A stretch of DNA of 62,051 nucleotides from an uncultured Saprospiraceae bacterium (GTDB taxonomy: Bacteria; Bacteroidota; Bacteroidia; Chitinophagales; Saprospiraceae), in contig CALCMJ010000017.1 of assembly GCA_937967615.1 (NCBI GenBank), positions 1-62,051 of the forward strand, given 5' to 3'. Both the position numbers and the translations under genes were made by a program. Positions 35,454 through 43,728 of the stretch are shown here, in pieces. The notes under the pieces are model-generated. The model was given only the letters and a program-made list of their open reading frames with translations. It was not told the DNA's origin and ran no database searches. The number at the start of each line of letters is the position of its first letter. The stretch's first letter is position 1.

Positions 35454-36326
35454 TTAAGAAGACAATTTAAATTGACTCGGAGATACACCTGTATACCTCT
35501 TAAAATATTTAAAGAAGTTCGTTGGATCTTCAAATCCTACTTGATACGCAATTTCTGTTAGAGAGTCTGTCGAGTTTATGATTAGCTGTTTAGCCTGGAG
35601 TATAACTACTTCATTTATAAGTGTCTTTGCCGTTCTGTGCAAGACGCTTTGTGTCACGTTATTTAAAGTTTTAGTACTTACACCCATTTTATTAGCATAA
35701 TAGCTTAGCTTCTTGTGACGGAAACATTCCTTTTCTATTAGGGCTTGAAATTCTAAATACATTGGGAGATATCTATTATTGTCAAAAACAATATAGCTCG
35801 TAGATTTTATTCGAAATAGTTTGGTAATTATTACCTGAAGGTAGCTTCTAACAATACTCATAGAAAAATCATCCTTTGCTATACTAAATTCAATACGAAT
35901 CAAGTTGAACAAATTCATTATATCTTGATAATCCTCCTTCTCCAATTGTAACTTTGGAGATGCTAACATTTGATTGAATAGTAAAAATGTCTTTGATACT
36001 TCTACTTGGCTCGTTTGATTTAGAATGAAGCTGTCCGTAAAGATGAGCAAGTGGCCCTTTCCGTTATTTTTATAGAACTTATGTATGTTGTCTTTTCGAA
36101 GTGTAAAGAGTGTACCTTTTTTAAAGTCATAATCATTAAAGTTCAAATTGTATTGACCTTTCTTTTCGGTAAATAGAAGAATCGCAAAAAATGAAAGCTT
36201 GTGAAATTCAAACTGACTATGGTCAGGCGGGTTTTTCTTTAATAGGTCTTCATAACGAATACAGTCAAATTGGAATCGATTACTAGTATTATTTACGAAA
36301 GATATTTCTTTGAATTTCTTTTTCAT
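35454..36326 (-). CDS. AraC-family transcriptional regulator
   Basis: 290 residues: an N-terminal cupin-like effector domain (about 30-150) and a C-terminal double helix-turn-helix (about 195-288), with the family signature L-T-E-I-A-Y-Q-V-G-F-E-D-P-T-N-F and F-K-R-Y-T-G-V-S-P-S-Q-F. The first 28 residues also suggest F-x-I/V-C-x-R. It lies immediately upstream of the small-protein cluster (35336 down to 33382) in the same direction and is a natural candidate to control it, or the divergent-free PLD gene 44 bp upstream. Effector unknown. Confidence 0.9.
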   Translation of the reverse strand: MKKKFKEISFVNNTSNRFQFDCIRYEDLLKKNPPDHSQFEFHKLSFFAILLFTEKKGQYNLNFNDYDFKKGTLFTLRKDNIHKFYKNNGKGHLLIFTDSFILNQTSQVEVSKTFLLFNQMLASPKLQLEKEDYQDIMNLFNLIRIEFSIAKDDFSMSIVRSYLQVIITKLFRIKSTSYIVFDNNRYLPMYLEFQALIEKECFRHKKLSYYANKMGVSTKTLNNVTQSVLHRTAKTLINEVVILQAKQLIINSTDSLTEIAYQVGFEDPTNFFKYFKRYTGVSPSQFKLSS

Positions 36327-36370
36327 GCACGATGCGAAGATAAGAACTCCCTTAACTTGAATATGTATTA

Positions 36371-37906
36371 TTACAAAATCCCTTTAGGAACAATCTTCCT
36401 GGTCCATACCTTGGCTCTTTTTTTTCTACTAACTTCAGAATCGGGATTATAATCCACTGTTGTTTCCCAAGCATTTTCTTTTGCGAATTCAACTTCCATT
36501 CCCTGCATGACGCCCTTGGTGATTTTATCAGAGCGTACTACTACAATACATTCTGTATTTAAATTTGCACTTCGGGGATCTAAATTAAACGTTCCTATAA
36601 TAGAAACCTTAGCATCTATAACCATCGTTTTAGCGTGAAGCCCAAAAATAGGAATGTGTTCTAGGTTCTGGTGTAAGACTCCAGTCATCAATTCTTTTCT
36701 TATAGGAGCATCAGGCTTAAATTCGAAAATGCGAACGCCTGTTTCAAGAAGCTTTTTTCTATCTGACTGGTAGCCGGCAAAGGCTTCAAGGTTATCTGTA
36801 GATGCCAGACTGTTTGTTAAAATTCTAATCTTTACTCCACGTTTAACCGCATCAGTAAATAACCTCCGGCTTAATTCAGTGGTCACTAAATAGGGGGATT
36901 GAATGTCAATAGATTCTTTTGCATTTTTGATAAGCTCTATGAGCTTGGAAGTTGATATGCCACCACCACCCAGACCACTTGTTTCTTCATTTTTTCCAGG
37001 AAGATCAGAAATGAATTCTATTGAATCAAGCCAAGTGATTTTGTTTGATTCTTTTATTTGTTGAAACGCAAGCGGAAGATTTTCTATGCGCGTTCGTATT
37101 TCTGGCCAAAAGTTTTCTGGATTACAAGAATACTGATGAAGAGCGCTATATTTATTTTCTTCATTTGCTCTTTCAGGAATTTCTTTGGCTAACTCTACAA
37201 CATCTACACTAAGATTACTATCCCAAAACTGAGTAAATGATGTTTGTACCTGATTCTTAGGATCACCAAGTAAAAAGATATCACGATCTCTGAAGTTGTA
37301 TTCATGATCATAATCAAAATATTCATCCGCTATATTTCTTCCACCAGTAATGATAAGTTGATCATCAACAATAAACGTTTTGTTATGCATACGTTGATTA
37401 GAACCCCTAAAGTCAGTTGCAAAGTTTTTAATCTTTCCCAAAAAGCTTTTTCCTAGATTAACCCCAGGATTATAAATCTTAATACTTATGTTTTCATGTG
37501 CATCTAATACTAAGATATCCTCAAACGGAGCATTAATAAGAATGTCATCAACAAGCAATCTTATTTTTACTCCACGATCTGCAGCCCGTACTAAATAGTC
37601 ACATGCAATAAGACCTATATTGTCAGTGGAAAAAATAAAGTATTGAATGTCAATTGTTTTTTCAGCGTGTTGTGTTAACCAAGCTCGTAATAACATTGAC
37701 CCACTTCCATCCTCTAATACATATGCACCCGTTTTTCCGTCTTGAAGCTCTGGAAGACTAGCTAATTCTTCTGAAAGAGATTTAGATTGACAGGTATGAA
37801 TTTTAGAACAGAAGTCCTTCGACTTGTACATAGTCAAAGGATTGCTTTCTTCTTTACAGGAAGCAAAAAAGATTAAAAAAAGGAGGATACAGTTTCTTGA
37901 GACCAA
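36371..37906 (-). CDS. Phospholipase D-family (cardiolipin synthase-like) lipoprotein
   Basis: 511 residues with a lipobox (F-F-A-S-C, Cys17). Two HKD motifs are intact: H-N-K-T-F-I-V-D (about 170) followed by G-G-R-N-I-A-D-E-Y, and H-A-K-T-M-V-I-D (about 420) followed by F-N-L-D-P-R-S-A-N. The family cleaves or transfers phosphodiester bonds; the closest layout is the ClsC/YmdC-type cardiolipin synthase or a secreted phospholipase. Location in the periplasm or on the outer membrane follows from the lipid anchor. The start is a TTG directly before the signal sequence. Confidence 0.88.
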   Translation of the reverse strand: MVSRNCILLFLIFFASCKEESNPLTMYKSKDFCSKIHTCQSKSLSEELASLPELQDGKTGAYVLEDGSGSMLLRAWLTQHAEKTIDIQYFIFSTDNIGLIACDYLVRAADRGVKIRLLVDDILINAPFEDILVLDAHENISIKIYNPGVNLGKSFLGKIKNFATDFRGSNQRMHNKTFIVDDQLIITGGRNIADEYFDYDHEYNFRDRDIFLLGDPKNQVQTSFTQFWDSNLSVDVVELAKEIPERANEENKYSALHQYSCNPENFWPEIRTRIENLPLAFQQIKESNKITWLDSIEFISDLPGKNEETSGLGGGGISTSKLIELIKNAKESIDIQSPYLVTTELSRRLFTDAVKRGVKIRILTNSLASTDNLEAFAGYQSDRKKLLETGVRIFEFKPDAPIRKELMTGVLHQNLEHIPIFGLHAKTMVIDAKVSIIGTFNLDPRSANLNTECIVVVRSDKITKGVMQGMEVEFAKENAWETTVDYNPDSEVSRKKRAKVWTRKIVPKGIL

Positions 37907-38003
37907 GTGTAATTATTGAAATTTAAATATAAGGTATTACTGCGATAGATTTAGATGCTTGACTCTAGAGATTGAATTTAGGAAATTATAGTATTCACAA
38001 CTA

Positions 38004-38022
38004 CCCCTGACATAATCTGTCA
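38004..38022 (+). promoter_or_regulatory. Putative YafY operator, upstream of its own gene
   Basis: CCCCTGACATAATCTGTCA, with an inverted repeat TGACA-N5-TGTCA. It ends 11 bp before a perfect TACCTTTG -7 box (38034-38041). The same 19-bp layout recurs at 38811-38829 before the next gene; 14 of 19 bases agree. Autoregulation inferred. Confidence 0.5.
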
Positions 38023-38033
38023 ACACTTATACC

Positions 38034-38041
38034 TACCTTTG
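38034..38041 (+). promoter_or_regulatory. -7 box (TACCTTTG) of the YafY-like regulator gene
   Basis: Perfect TAnnTTTG element 16 bp before the start codon. No clear TTTG -33 element at the usual distance; the operator-like repeat takes that place. Confidence 0.5.
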
Positions 38042-38057
38042 TTTTAAATAGGTAAAT

Positions 38058-38756
38058 ATGAGCCAACTACCAAGACTGATATCCATATTAACGATGCTGA
38101 AGTCTAAGAGACTGATAACAGGGAATGAAATGGCAAAAAAGTTTGGTGTTAGTTTGAGAACAATATATAGGGATATAAGAAAATTGGAAGAAGCAGGTGT
38201 TCCTGTCATTACAGAAGAGGGAAGAGGCTATTCTATAATGGATGGGTATACAGTTTCTCCTGTACAATTTCAACAAGAAGAAGTCAACGCTTTAATTACT
38301 GCAGAAAAGATTATTGCCAAAAGTAAGAATGAGTCGCTGATAGAGAATTTTGGCAATGCACTTGTTAAAATCAAATCAACTTTCCAAAGCAATATGCAAA
38401 CCAAAAGTGAATTGCTAGATGCAAAAATGCACGTTTTCACAAAGTCTAAAACCACGTACCAAAGTAATTCCCTTTCTGCATTACAGTTAGCAATGACCAA
38501 CTTTTATATGATTAAAATAAAGTATCAGAAAAACGAGAAAGAGGAAGCAAGCGAACGCGAAATAGAACCTGCTGCGATGTATAGCTATGATGAGAAGTGG
38601 ATTGTGATTGCTTGGTGTCGCTTAAGAGAAGATTATAGAACCTTTAGGCTGGATAGGATCATAGAATACAAATTATTGAATAAGAAATTTGAAGATAGAA
38701 AATTTGAGTTTCGGAATTATTTTTTGTCTTGTCCTGATGAAGAATTGAAAGCATAA
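38058..38756 (+). CDS. YafY/WYL-domain transcriptional regulator
   Basis: 232 residues: an N-terminal HTH_11-type winged helix (about 5-60: L-P-R-L-I-S-I-L-T-M-L, F-G-V-S-L-R-T-I-Y-R-D-I-R-K-L-E) and a WYL-type ligand domain (about 130-215; the W-Y-L position reads W-I-V with R-T-F-R-L-D-R-I following). WYL domains bind nucleotides, nucleic acid or small ligands to change DNA binding. It is followed by a SnoaL-like gene on the same strand (132 bp), and both have the shared upstream motif. ATG start. Confidence 0.9.
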   Translation: MSQLPRLISILTMLKSKRLITGNEMAKKFGVSLRTIYRDIRKLEEAGVPVITEEGRGYSIMDGYTVSPVQFQQEEVNALITAEKIIAKSKNESLIENFGNALVKIKSTFQSNMQTKSELLDAKMHVFTKSKTTYQSNSLSALQLAMTNFYMIKIKYQKNEKEEASEREIEPAAMYSYDEKWIVIAWCRLREDYRTFRLDRIIEYKLLNKKFEDRKFEFRNYFLSCPDEELKA

Positions 38757-38810
38757 GAAAACCTTTTCAAAGTACCTGCGCAGCAAAACCCTGCACGAAT
38801 TGCAAACACA

Positions 38811-38829
38811 CCCCTGACACCCTTTGACA
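38811..38829 (+). promoter_or_regulatory. Second copy of the putative YafY operator
   Basis: CCCCTGACACCCTTTGACA, 14 of 19 bases as in the site at 38004-38022, 10 bp before the TATATTTG -7 box (38840-38847) of the following gene. Same spacing in both promoters. Confidence 0.5.
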
Positions 38830-38839
38830 CAAGAGAAGA

Positions 38840-38847
38840 TATATTTG
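38840..38847 (+). promoter_or_regulatory. -7 box (TATATTTG) of the SnoaL-like gene
   Basis: Perfect TAnnTTTG element, 41 bp before the ATG at 38889. Confidence 0.5.
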
Positions 38848-38888
38848 CAGAAACAAACTAATTATTAAACACTTAAACAATAAACAAG

Positions 38889-39248
38889 ATGACAACTCAA
38901 GAAATAGCAACTAGATTAGTAGATCTCTGTCGTAAAGGAGAATTCCAGACAGTTTACCAAGAACTATATTCTCCAAACTGTGTGAGCATAGAACCCAAAG
39001 GCTCCAAAATAGAAGTATGCAATGGTTTAGAAGAGATGGCAGCAAAAGGGAAATCTTGGAATGAATCCATGGAAGAATTTCATGGCTCTTCTGTTGGTGA
39101 TCCTATAGTTGCTGGAGATCATATATGTATGACGATGATGATGGACGCTACGTTTAAAGGAAGAGGAAGAGAAAAAATGGATGAGCTCTGTGTATATGAG
39201 GTAAAGGATGGTAAAATTGTTAAAGAGCAATTTTTTTATACGATGTAA
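38889..39248 (+). CDS. SnoaL-like (NTF2-fold) cytoplasmic protein
   Basis: 119 residues, a single NTF2-like domain: A-T-R-L-V-D-L-C-R-K-G-E-F, Y-S-P-N-C-V-S-I-E-P, then strands ending D-G-K-I-V-K-E-Q-F-F-Y. Matches the short SnoaL_2-type proteins. No signal peptide. Probably controlled by the neighbouring YafY-like regulator through the shared upstream motif. Its substrate is unknown. Confidence 0.82.
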   Translation: MTTQEIATRLVDLCRKGEFQTVYQELYSPNCVSIEPKGSKIEVCNGLEEMAAKGKSWNESMEEFHGSSVGDPIVAGDHICMTMMMDATFKGRGREKMDELCVYEVKDGKIVKEQFFYTM

Positions 39249-39354
39249 AACAATCTGTAGGCTGTTCTCGTCGTGAAGAAGTACGCTAGCAATTACTACA
39301 AAGTTCATAGCATATTTGATTCTTAATGAGTGCGACAAGGACAGTCTTTTAAAA

Positions 39355-39795
39355 TTAACTTTCTGATTCGTAATTGTGAATGTAGCTGATTTTTAGAATA
39401 TTGAGCTCTTGCAATTCTTCTTTGACTTTATTGACAGTAGACATTGGAGTGTTTTCATCTATGTACATGTAGGCTCTATTCACAAAGATTCCATTTTGTT
39501 TCATCAGGCTTACTTGGTGATTAATTAGCTGTTTGTAATTCCCCAAATTTCCTGTTTCGTCGTTTACCTTTAGCATATTTTGTATAGAATTATCTAACAA
39601 ATATATTTCTAAATCATTAGGATTCGATTTTGATTTAAAGTCTACATTAAATGCTGCTGGCAATTCAATCGTTTGCATATTTTGATTTTGCATAGTCGTG
39701 GTCACCATGAAAAAAAATAAGAGCATAAATATTATATCCGGCAGTGCAGTCGTATTTATTTTTGGCTGTTTTTTTGCTTTCCTAGGTATTTTCAT
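39355..39795 (-). CDS. ExbD/TolR-family protein (second of a pair)
   Basis: 146 residues: short cytoplasmic tail, one helix (about 21-41, preceded by the D-I-I-F-M-L-L-F-F-F-M-V-T-T-T segment with the conserved membrane Asp) and a periplasmic domain (about 42-146). This is the proton-driven ExbD/TolR stator subunit layout. Overlaps the first ExbD gene by ATGA. No exbB/tolQ or tonB lies nearby, so the partner must be elsewhere. Confidence 0.9.
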   Translation of the reverse strand: MKIPRKAKKQPKINTTALPDIIFMLLFFFMVTTTMQNQNMQTIELPAAFNVDFKSKSNPNDLEIYLLDNSIQNMLKVNDETGNLGNYKQLINHQVSLMKQNGIFVNRAYMYIDENTPMSTVNKVKEELQELNILKISYIHNYESES

Positions 39796-40298
39796 AGCTC
39801 AAGAATTTCTTTTTCTACAATCGAGTATTTCACTTTTGAAAGTATTTGTTGTTTTTGCTTGTGACTTAAACCACTAAAGTCCTTTGCAAATAAATCTTTA
39901 GCCATTTGTTTGACAACTATCTCTTTGTCCTTCTTCAGCCTGGTGAGGAAATGTATATATCCTTTATAGGGTGTACTTGCTAACATATTGATCTTTACAA
40001 GTCCAGGCTTAGTGTGCGCAGTAATTCTTTGAATCTCTTCAACAAGAGAATAGGGTCCATCTTGATTATAGATTATACCCTCTATTAATATTTGAGATTT
40101 ATCATTAAGGTGAATGTTTAACAAGCGTTGCTTTGAAATTTTACCGCTTTTTTGATTTATACTTGCTGGCGGTAAATTCATTTGAAGTTCATAGGCCTTA
40201 TTAAAGGTTGTTACTACCATAAAAAAGATTAACAGTAGAAAAGACACATCTGCAAATACTCCACTATCCGTTTCATGATTAATTCTCCTTTTTTTCAT
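39792..40298 (-). CDS. ExbD/TolR-family protein (first of a pair)
   Basis: 168 residues using the ATG at 40298; the longer frame to 40379 adds a non-conserved leader. Begins M-K-K-R-R-I-N-H-E-T-D, then F-A-D-V-S-F-L-L-L-I-F-F-M-V-V-T-T with the conserved Asp in the membrane helix. The periplasmic domain is longer than in its partner. Tandem ExbD pairs are common in Bacteroidota Ton systems, normally behind exbB, which is absent here. Confidence 0.9.
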   Translation of the reverse strand: MKKRRINHETDSGVFADVSFLLLIFFMVVTTFNKAYELQMNLPPASINQKSGKISKQRLLNIHLNDKSQILIEGIIYNQDGPYSLVEEIQRITAHTKPGLVKINMLASTPYKGYIHFLTRLKKDKEIVVKQMAKDLFAKDFSGLSHKQKQQILSKVKYSIVEKEILEL

Positions 40299-40472
40299 AC
40301 GAGGGTTTATTAAGTAGATGCAGATGTTACAGCAGAGGGTTGTATGGTTGATCAGAAATTTTATTGTATGTGTAAGCAATTTCCTAAATCAGTTGAGATC
40401 AGCTTCTTTCTGGAAGTAAGCCATTTTTTACTTTCCTTGTATTGGCGGTTAATCGCTAGGCGATTAGTGATG

Positions 40473-40778
40473 TTATTTCTTTAATTTAATCATTCTATAA
40501 GTAAGAAAATCAAGATTTCCACTCACGAATTTATCTGTTTGAAAATTAATGAGTGCCTCTCTCGTTTTTTCGTCTAATGAATTGGATGAATAATTTTTAT
40601 CTAGATAATCGTTTTCTATAAGATAGGCTTGTAATTCTAGTTCCACTATCTCAGATTCAAGTTTTTGTACGCTTATTCCATTTTCTATTGACGCCGACCT
40701 GCGAAATTTATTTGAAGTGGTTTTTGAGCATTGAGCAAACAGAATTGACAATAGAACAAAAGGCAAAATGTTTTTCAT
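40473..40778 (-). CDS. Small lipoprotein with peptidoglycan-binding-like segment
   Basis: 101 residues with a lipobox (L-F-A-Q-C, Cys17). The second half, with Y-L-D-K-N-Y, L-D-E-K-T-R-E-A-L-I-N-F-Q and a last L-D-F-L-T-Y-R-M-I, resembles a PG_binding_1 helical module (G-x-x-T-x-x-A-V-x-x-F-Q). It lies upstream of the ExbD pair on the same strand (174 bp), so a cell-wall link to the Ton stator is possible. Family call tentative. A hairpin (TAATCGC-TAG-GCGATTA, 40450-40466) follows the stop. Confidence 0.6.
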   Translation of the reverse strand: MKNILPFVLLSILFAQCSKTTSNKFRRSASIENGISVQKLESEIVELELQAYLIENDYLDKNYSSNSLDEKTREALINFQTDKFVSGNLDFLTYRMIKLKK

Positions 40779-40812
40779 TGATATATAATTTTTGACTTGA
40801 CCTTAGGGAAGT

Positions 40813-42060
40813 CTATTTATTTTTCTCTAACTCAACAATTCTATCACGATAGGAATCATCACCACTTATTTCAAAAGCTTTTTTTAAGTGTATTAGGGCA
40901 TTCTTATAATCTTCATTTTTTTCATAATAATCTGCCATAGAATCATAGGCATTTGCACTTTGGGGATAGTATTCTATCGCAAACTCAAAGTACATCTTCG
41001 ACTTATCCAATTTATCCATATCCATGTTCATATAACCAAGCATGTTTAATATTTCTTCTGGATATGGTGGTTCCAAATATCCAAAACGATCTTTGAGTTT
41101 TTGTTCTCTATATTTTATAATCTGACGAAGAGATTCTTTTGTAGTATCATAGGAATTTATTTTATCAGTATTCTCCATTTGATACCATTCAAAAAGAGAG
41201 ACCAAACCATCCATAATGGATGGAAAAGGAATTGTACCGTGTAAGTCATTAGGATAAAATTTCCAATTAAACGCTAAGTCTTTATTGTTCCTCGCTAAAT
41301 CTGCAAAGGCAATATTAGACCTTGCAAATAAGGTGAAGTCAGATGTATCCTTCATCACATTATCTATAGTTACTTGTGCGTTTTGCATATGTAATTGCCC
41401 ACCCAAAGACATAAACAATGATTTTCCCTCGTAAGTATTATTTGCAAGTTTGCGTTGTGCCTCTTTAAGTAGTTTTTGGCCATCCCAATTCAGACTTGGA
41501 TCTATGGCAATATAATTAGCAAAAATTTCAGGGTGATTGATTAATGCGTAAGTAGTGAATAATCCTCCGTACGAATGCCCAATTAAAGTTCTGTAATTGC
41601 TTGCAGGGTATTTGTTCTCAACAAACGGAATTAGTTCACTCTCTATGAACTTGATAAAATTGGCCGCTTCTCCGCTTTCTCGCTCAAGAGGCATTCCCCA
41701 CATCTCAGTAACTTTTGATGTTGTCAAGTCACGCATTCTGTTATTAGCATTTGAAATACCAACAATAAGCATTTCAGGCATAAAACCGCCACTATAGAAA
41801 TTGTGAACATTAGTGACAGTGGGTAAGAAAACATCACCATCCAATATATAAATTACAGGATATTTTTGGTTTTGCGAGGGCTCATAGCTTTCTGGAATCT
41901 GAATATAAATTTTCCTTTGTTCTTTTAAGATATTTGAATAAAGACTATCCGGAGTTCCCACGTTTTGCAAAAACTGAATATTTTGTTTTTCTTGAGCAAT
42001 TGCAAATTGTTGAATTAAAAAGCTAAGAGAAAAAATTAAGACGATCTTTATTGTATTCAT
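40813..42060 (-). CDS. Secreted esterase D-like alpha/beta hydrolase with TPR tail
   Basis: 415 residues: signal peptide (about 1-22), an esterase D/enterochelin-esterase-type hydrolase (about 30-300) with nucleophile Ser163 in G-H-S-Y-G-G, acid region L-N-W-D-G and His in D-L-H-G-T, then TPR-like helical repeats (about 320-405, A-N-A-Y-D-S-M-A-D-Y-Y). Periplasmic or surface esterase of unknown substrate; siderophore or acyl esters are usual for the family. ATG start, 34 bp before the small lipoprotein gene in the same direction. Confidence 0.85.
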   Translation of the reverse strand: MNTIKIVLIFSLSFLIQQFAIAQEKQNIQFLQNVGTPDSLYSNILKEQRKIYIQIPESYEPSQNQKYPVIYILDGDVFLPTVTNVHNFYSGGFMPEMLIVGISNANNRMRDLTTSKVTEMWGMPLERESGEAANFIKFIESELIPFVENKYPASNYRTLIGHSYGGLFTTYALINHPEIFANYIAIDPSLNWDGQKLLKEAQRKLANNTYEGKSLFMSLGGQLHMQNAQVTIDNVMKDTSDFTLFARSNIAFADLARNNKDLAFNWKFYPNDLHGTIPFPSIMDGLVSLFEWYQMENTDKINSYDTTKESLRQIIKYREQKLKDRFGYLEPPYPEEILNMLGYMNMDMDKLDKSKMYFEFAIEYYPQSANAYDSMADYYEKNEDYKNALIHLKKAFEISGDDSYRDRIVELEKNK

Positions 42061-42481
42061 GTTAATTATGACTTACGTTTTTGAAATCTTGCTTGCCAAT
42101 GCTAACAATAAAGATAATAAGAATATACGGCCAATTTAAAACAACGATCTTACTTAAATCACACACAATGAACACGCCTAATTTAGGGAGGATAACACAT
42201 AAAGAAAGTTTTGCATTTGGGATATTTTGTGGAAGTAGTTGTACCGTTTTAAAGTCAATTCTAAGATTATGCGTACAGGGATTATAAAATGAATGAGAAA
42301 CTAGATATAAGTCAATTAGCGCCAGGGGCTTATTTTATAACTCTTGATGGTGATAAAGAACAGCTAATTACTGATAAGTTTTTTAAGACGGAATAAAGAA
42401 CAGATTTTCATTAAGGAATAGTCATTTTGACATAAGCATAAGTCCTTTGACGAACCCTTTTTCTTAGATTTCTTCAGTGTC
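42061..42481. other. Gene-poor stretch with a decayed T9SS sorting-domain end
   Basis: 421 bp between the esterase gene and the DUF3667 gene stop. Apart from the relic at 42240-42396 nothing convincing is seen. Confidence 0.5.
42240..42396 (+). pseudogene. Relic of a T9SS type A sorting domain
   Basis: A plus-strand frame from 42289 to TAA at 42394 encodes 35 residues with N-E-K-L-D-I-S-Q-L-A-P-G-A-Y-F-I-T-L and a final F-F-K-T-E, the last half of a type A secretion domain. The expected upstream part (S-K-I-M-R-T-G-I-I-K, about 42260-42289) lies in another frame, and no long frame follows further up. This suggests a frameshifted remnant of a secreted-protein gene. Confidence 0.55.
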
Positions 42482-43681
42482 TTAAAATAGAAAGATACTC
42501 ACTATTAGACCTAGTAATGCGAATGAGAAAAATAAACACAGATAAATTATATTGGCAAAAACTAATTTAGATATTGTTTTCGATTTGCTTTGTTGATAAA
42601 CATTTCTTAGCGATTTGTACAAATAAATAAATAGCAAAAGAAACCCAAAGAAAATTATATAAGGGTGAAAGTAAATAAGCTTCATAAAAATGCAAATAAT
42701 TGAAAATAGTATAAATGCAAAAGAGTGGGTATGAAATGAAAAGATTAAATGCTCCAAGTAAAAGTAATCATGTCTGATATAAAGTAATTTTAAAATGATT
42801 GCTAAGAATGGCATCATTAATAAGGCAACCCATAAAGAGTTAGCTAATACAAATGGCAGTAGATTTTTACCGCTTTTTTGTAATCTTATTCTTTGTTTGA
42901 AATGTATGCGTTTAAAAAATCCTTCGATTTGGTATTTGTCGGCTATCTCATTGGCAGTTAAATTAATGAAATCTTCATTAGAAATATTTCGTTTCATGGC
43001 ATCACCTATAAGATTTGTCAACTTGACACTATCTTGAGATAATTGTCTTTTGGATTTGATTACATGGATAATACTATCGGCTAAATCTGGCCCAAATTCT
43101 CGCTCAAAATAGGCTATAATTTCTTCAGGAGATTTATCTTTAAAATCTGACAAGTCATTTTTCTTTCCGTAATTAATCATCGTCTTTCTACCAGAATCAA
43201 TTTTGCCTTCTCTCATGGTTTTGGCTAAACTATCTAAAAGCATTTTGGCTTTCTTATCCTTAAGGTATAAGACCGCGTAGTTGTTGATTTCTTTTATAAA
43301 ACTTTTTCTATAAGTTTCTTGTTGTGCTTTTTCATAATCACGAGGCATAAATGAATTATCCTCAGTAATAAATGGACTCAAACCCGCAATTAGGAGTAAA
43401 GCAGTCACAATAAATAACCTAACGGGATGAAAATAAGGTTTGTGTCTTCCTTTAAACCATTCGGTTGTTAATTTTCCAGGACTGAAAATATCGCGAATAG
43501 TCTGGAAAAACTTGGATTCGAGATTGAACACAGTAAGAAGAACGACAGAAAAGAACTCTCGAATACTGATACGTCCATCTGTGTTTTTTTGTCCACAATT
43601 GGAACAGTATTTAGCATTGCCAATTGAGTTATGACAGTTGCCACAATAACCATTCTTGTCGTTTTGATTTGCTTCAGTCAA
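42482..43681 (-). CDS. DUF3667 family membrane protein with N-terminal zinc-ribbon-like cysteines
   Basis: 399 residues: C-G-N-C (13-16) and C-S-N-C (30-33) at the start form a zinc-ribbon-like module, then the family segment F-N-L-E-S-K-F-F-Q-T-I-R-D-I-F-S-P-G-K, and four or five hydrophobic helices (one near 75-95, the others in the last 130 residues). DUF3667 proteins are common in Bacteroidota and have no known role. The start is a TTG at 43681; no ATG precedes the Cys module. Downstream of two other envelope genes on the same strand (47 bp). Confidence 0.82.
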   Translation of the reverse strand: MTEANQNDKNGYCGNCHNSIGNAKYCSNCGQKNTDGRISIREFFSVVLLTVFNLESKFFQTIRDIFSPGKLTTEWFKGRHKPYFHPVRLFIVTALLLIAGLSPFITEDNSFMPRDYEKAQQETYRKSFIKEINNYAVLYLKDKKAKMLLDSLAKTMREGKIDSGRKTMINYGKKNDLSDFKDKSPEEIIAYFEREFGPDLADSIIHVIKSKRQLSQDSVKLTNLIGDAMKRNISNEDFINLTANEIADKYQIEGFFKRIHFKQRIRLQKSGKNLLPFVLANSLWVALLMMPFLAIILKLLYIRHDYFYLEHLIFSFHTHSFAFILFSIICIFMKLIYFHPYIIFFGFLLLFIYLYKSLRNVYQQSKSKTISKLVFANIIYLCLFFSFALLGLIVSIFLF

Positions 43682-43728
43682 ATTATATTTTTAGATACTA
43701 TCTCAAGCGAAGCGCAGAGAACGAGTGT

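Noticed and set aside
40450-40466. TAATCGC-TAG-GCGATTA hairpin as a terminator
   Set aside because: Perfect stem 6 bp after the lipoprotein gene stop, but no T run follows on either strand; kept only as a remark.
42081-42287. 68-residue plus-strand frame before the T9SS relic
   Set aside because: Composition and context look random; only the downstream 35 codons carry a recognisable motif.
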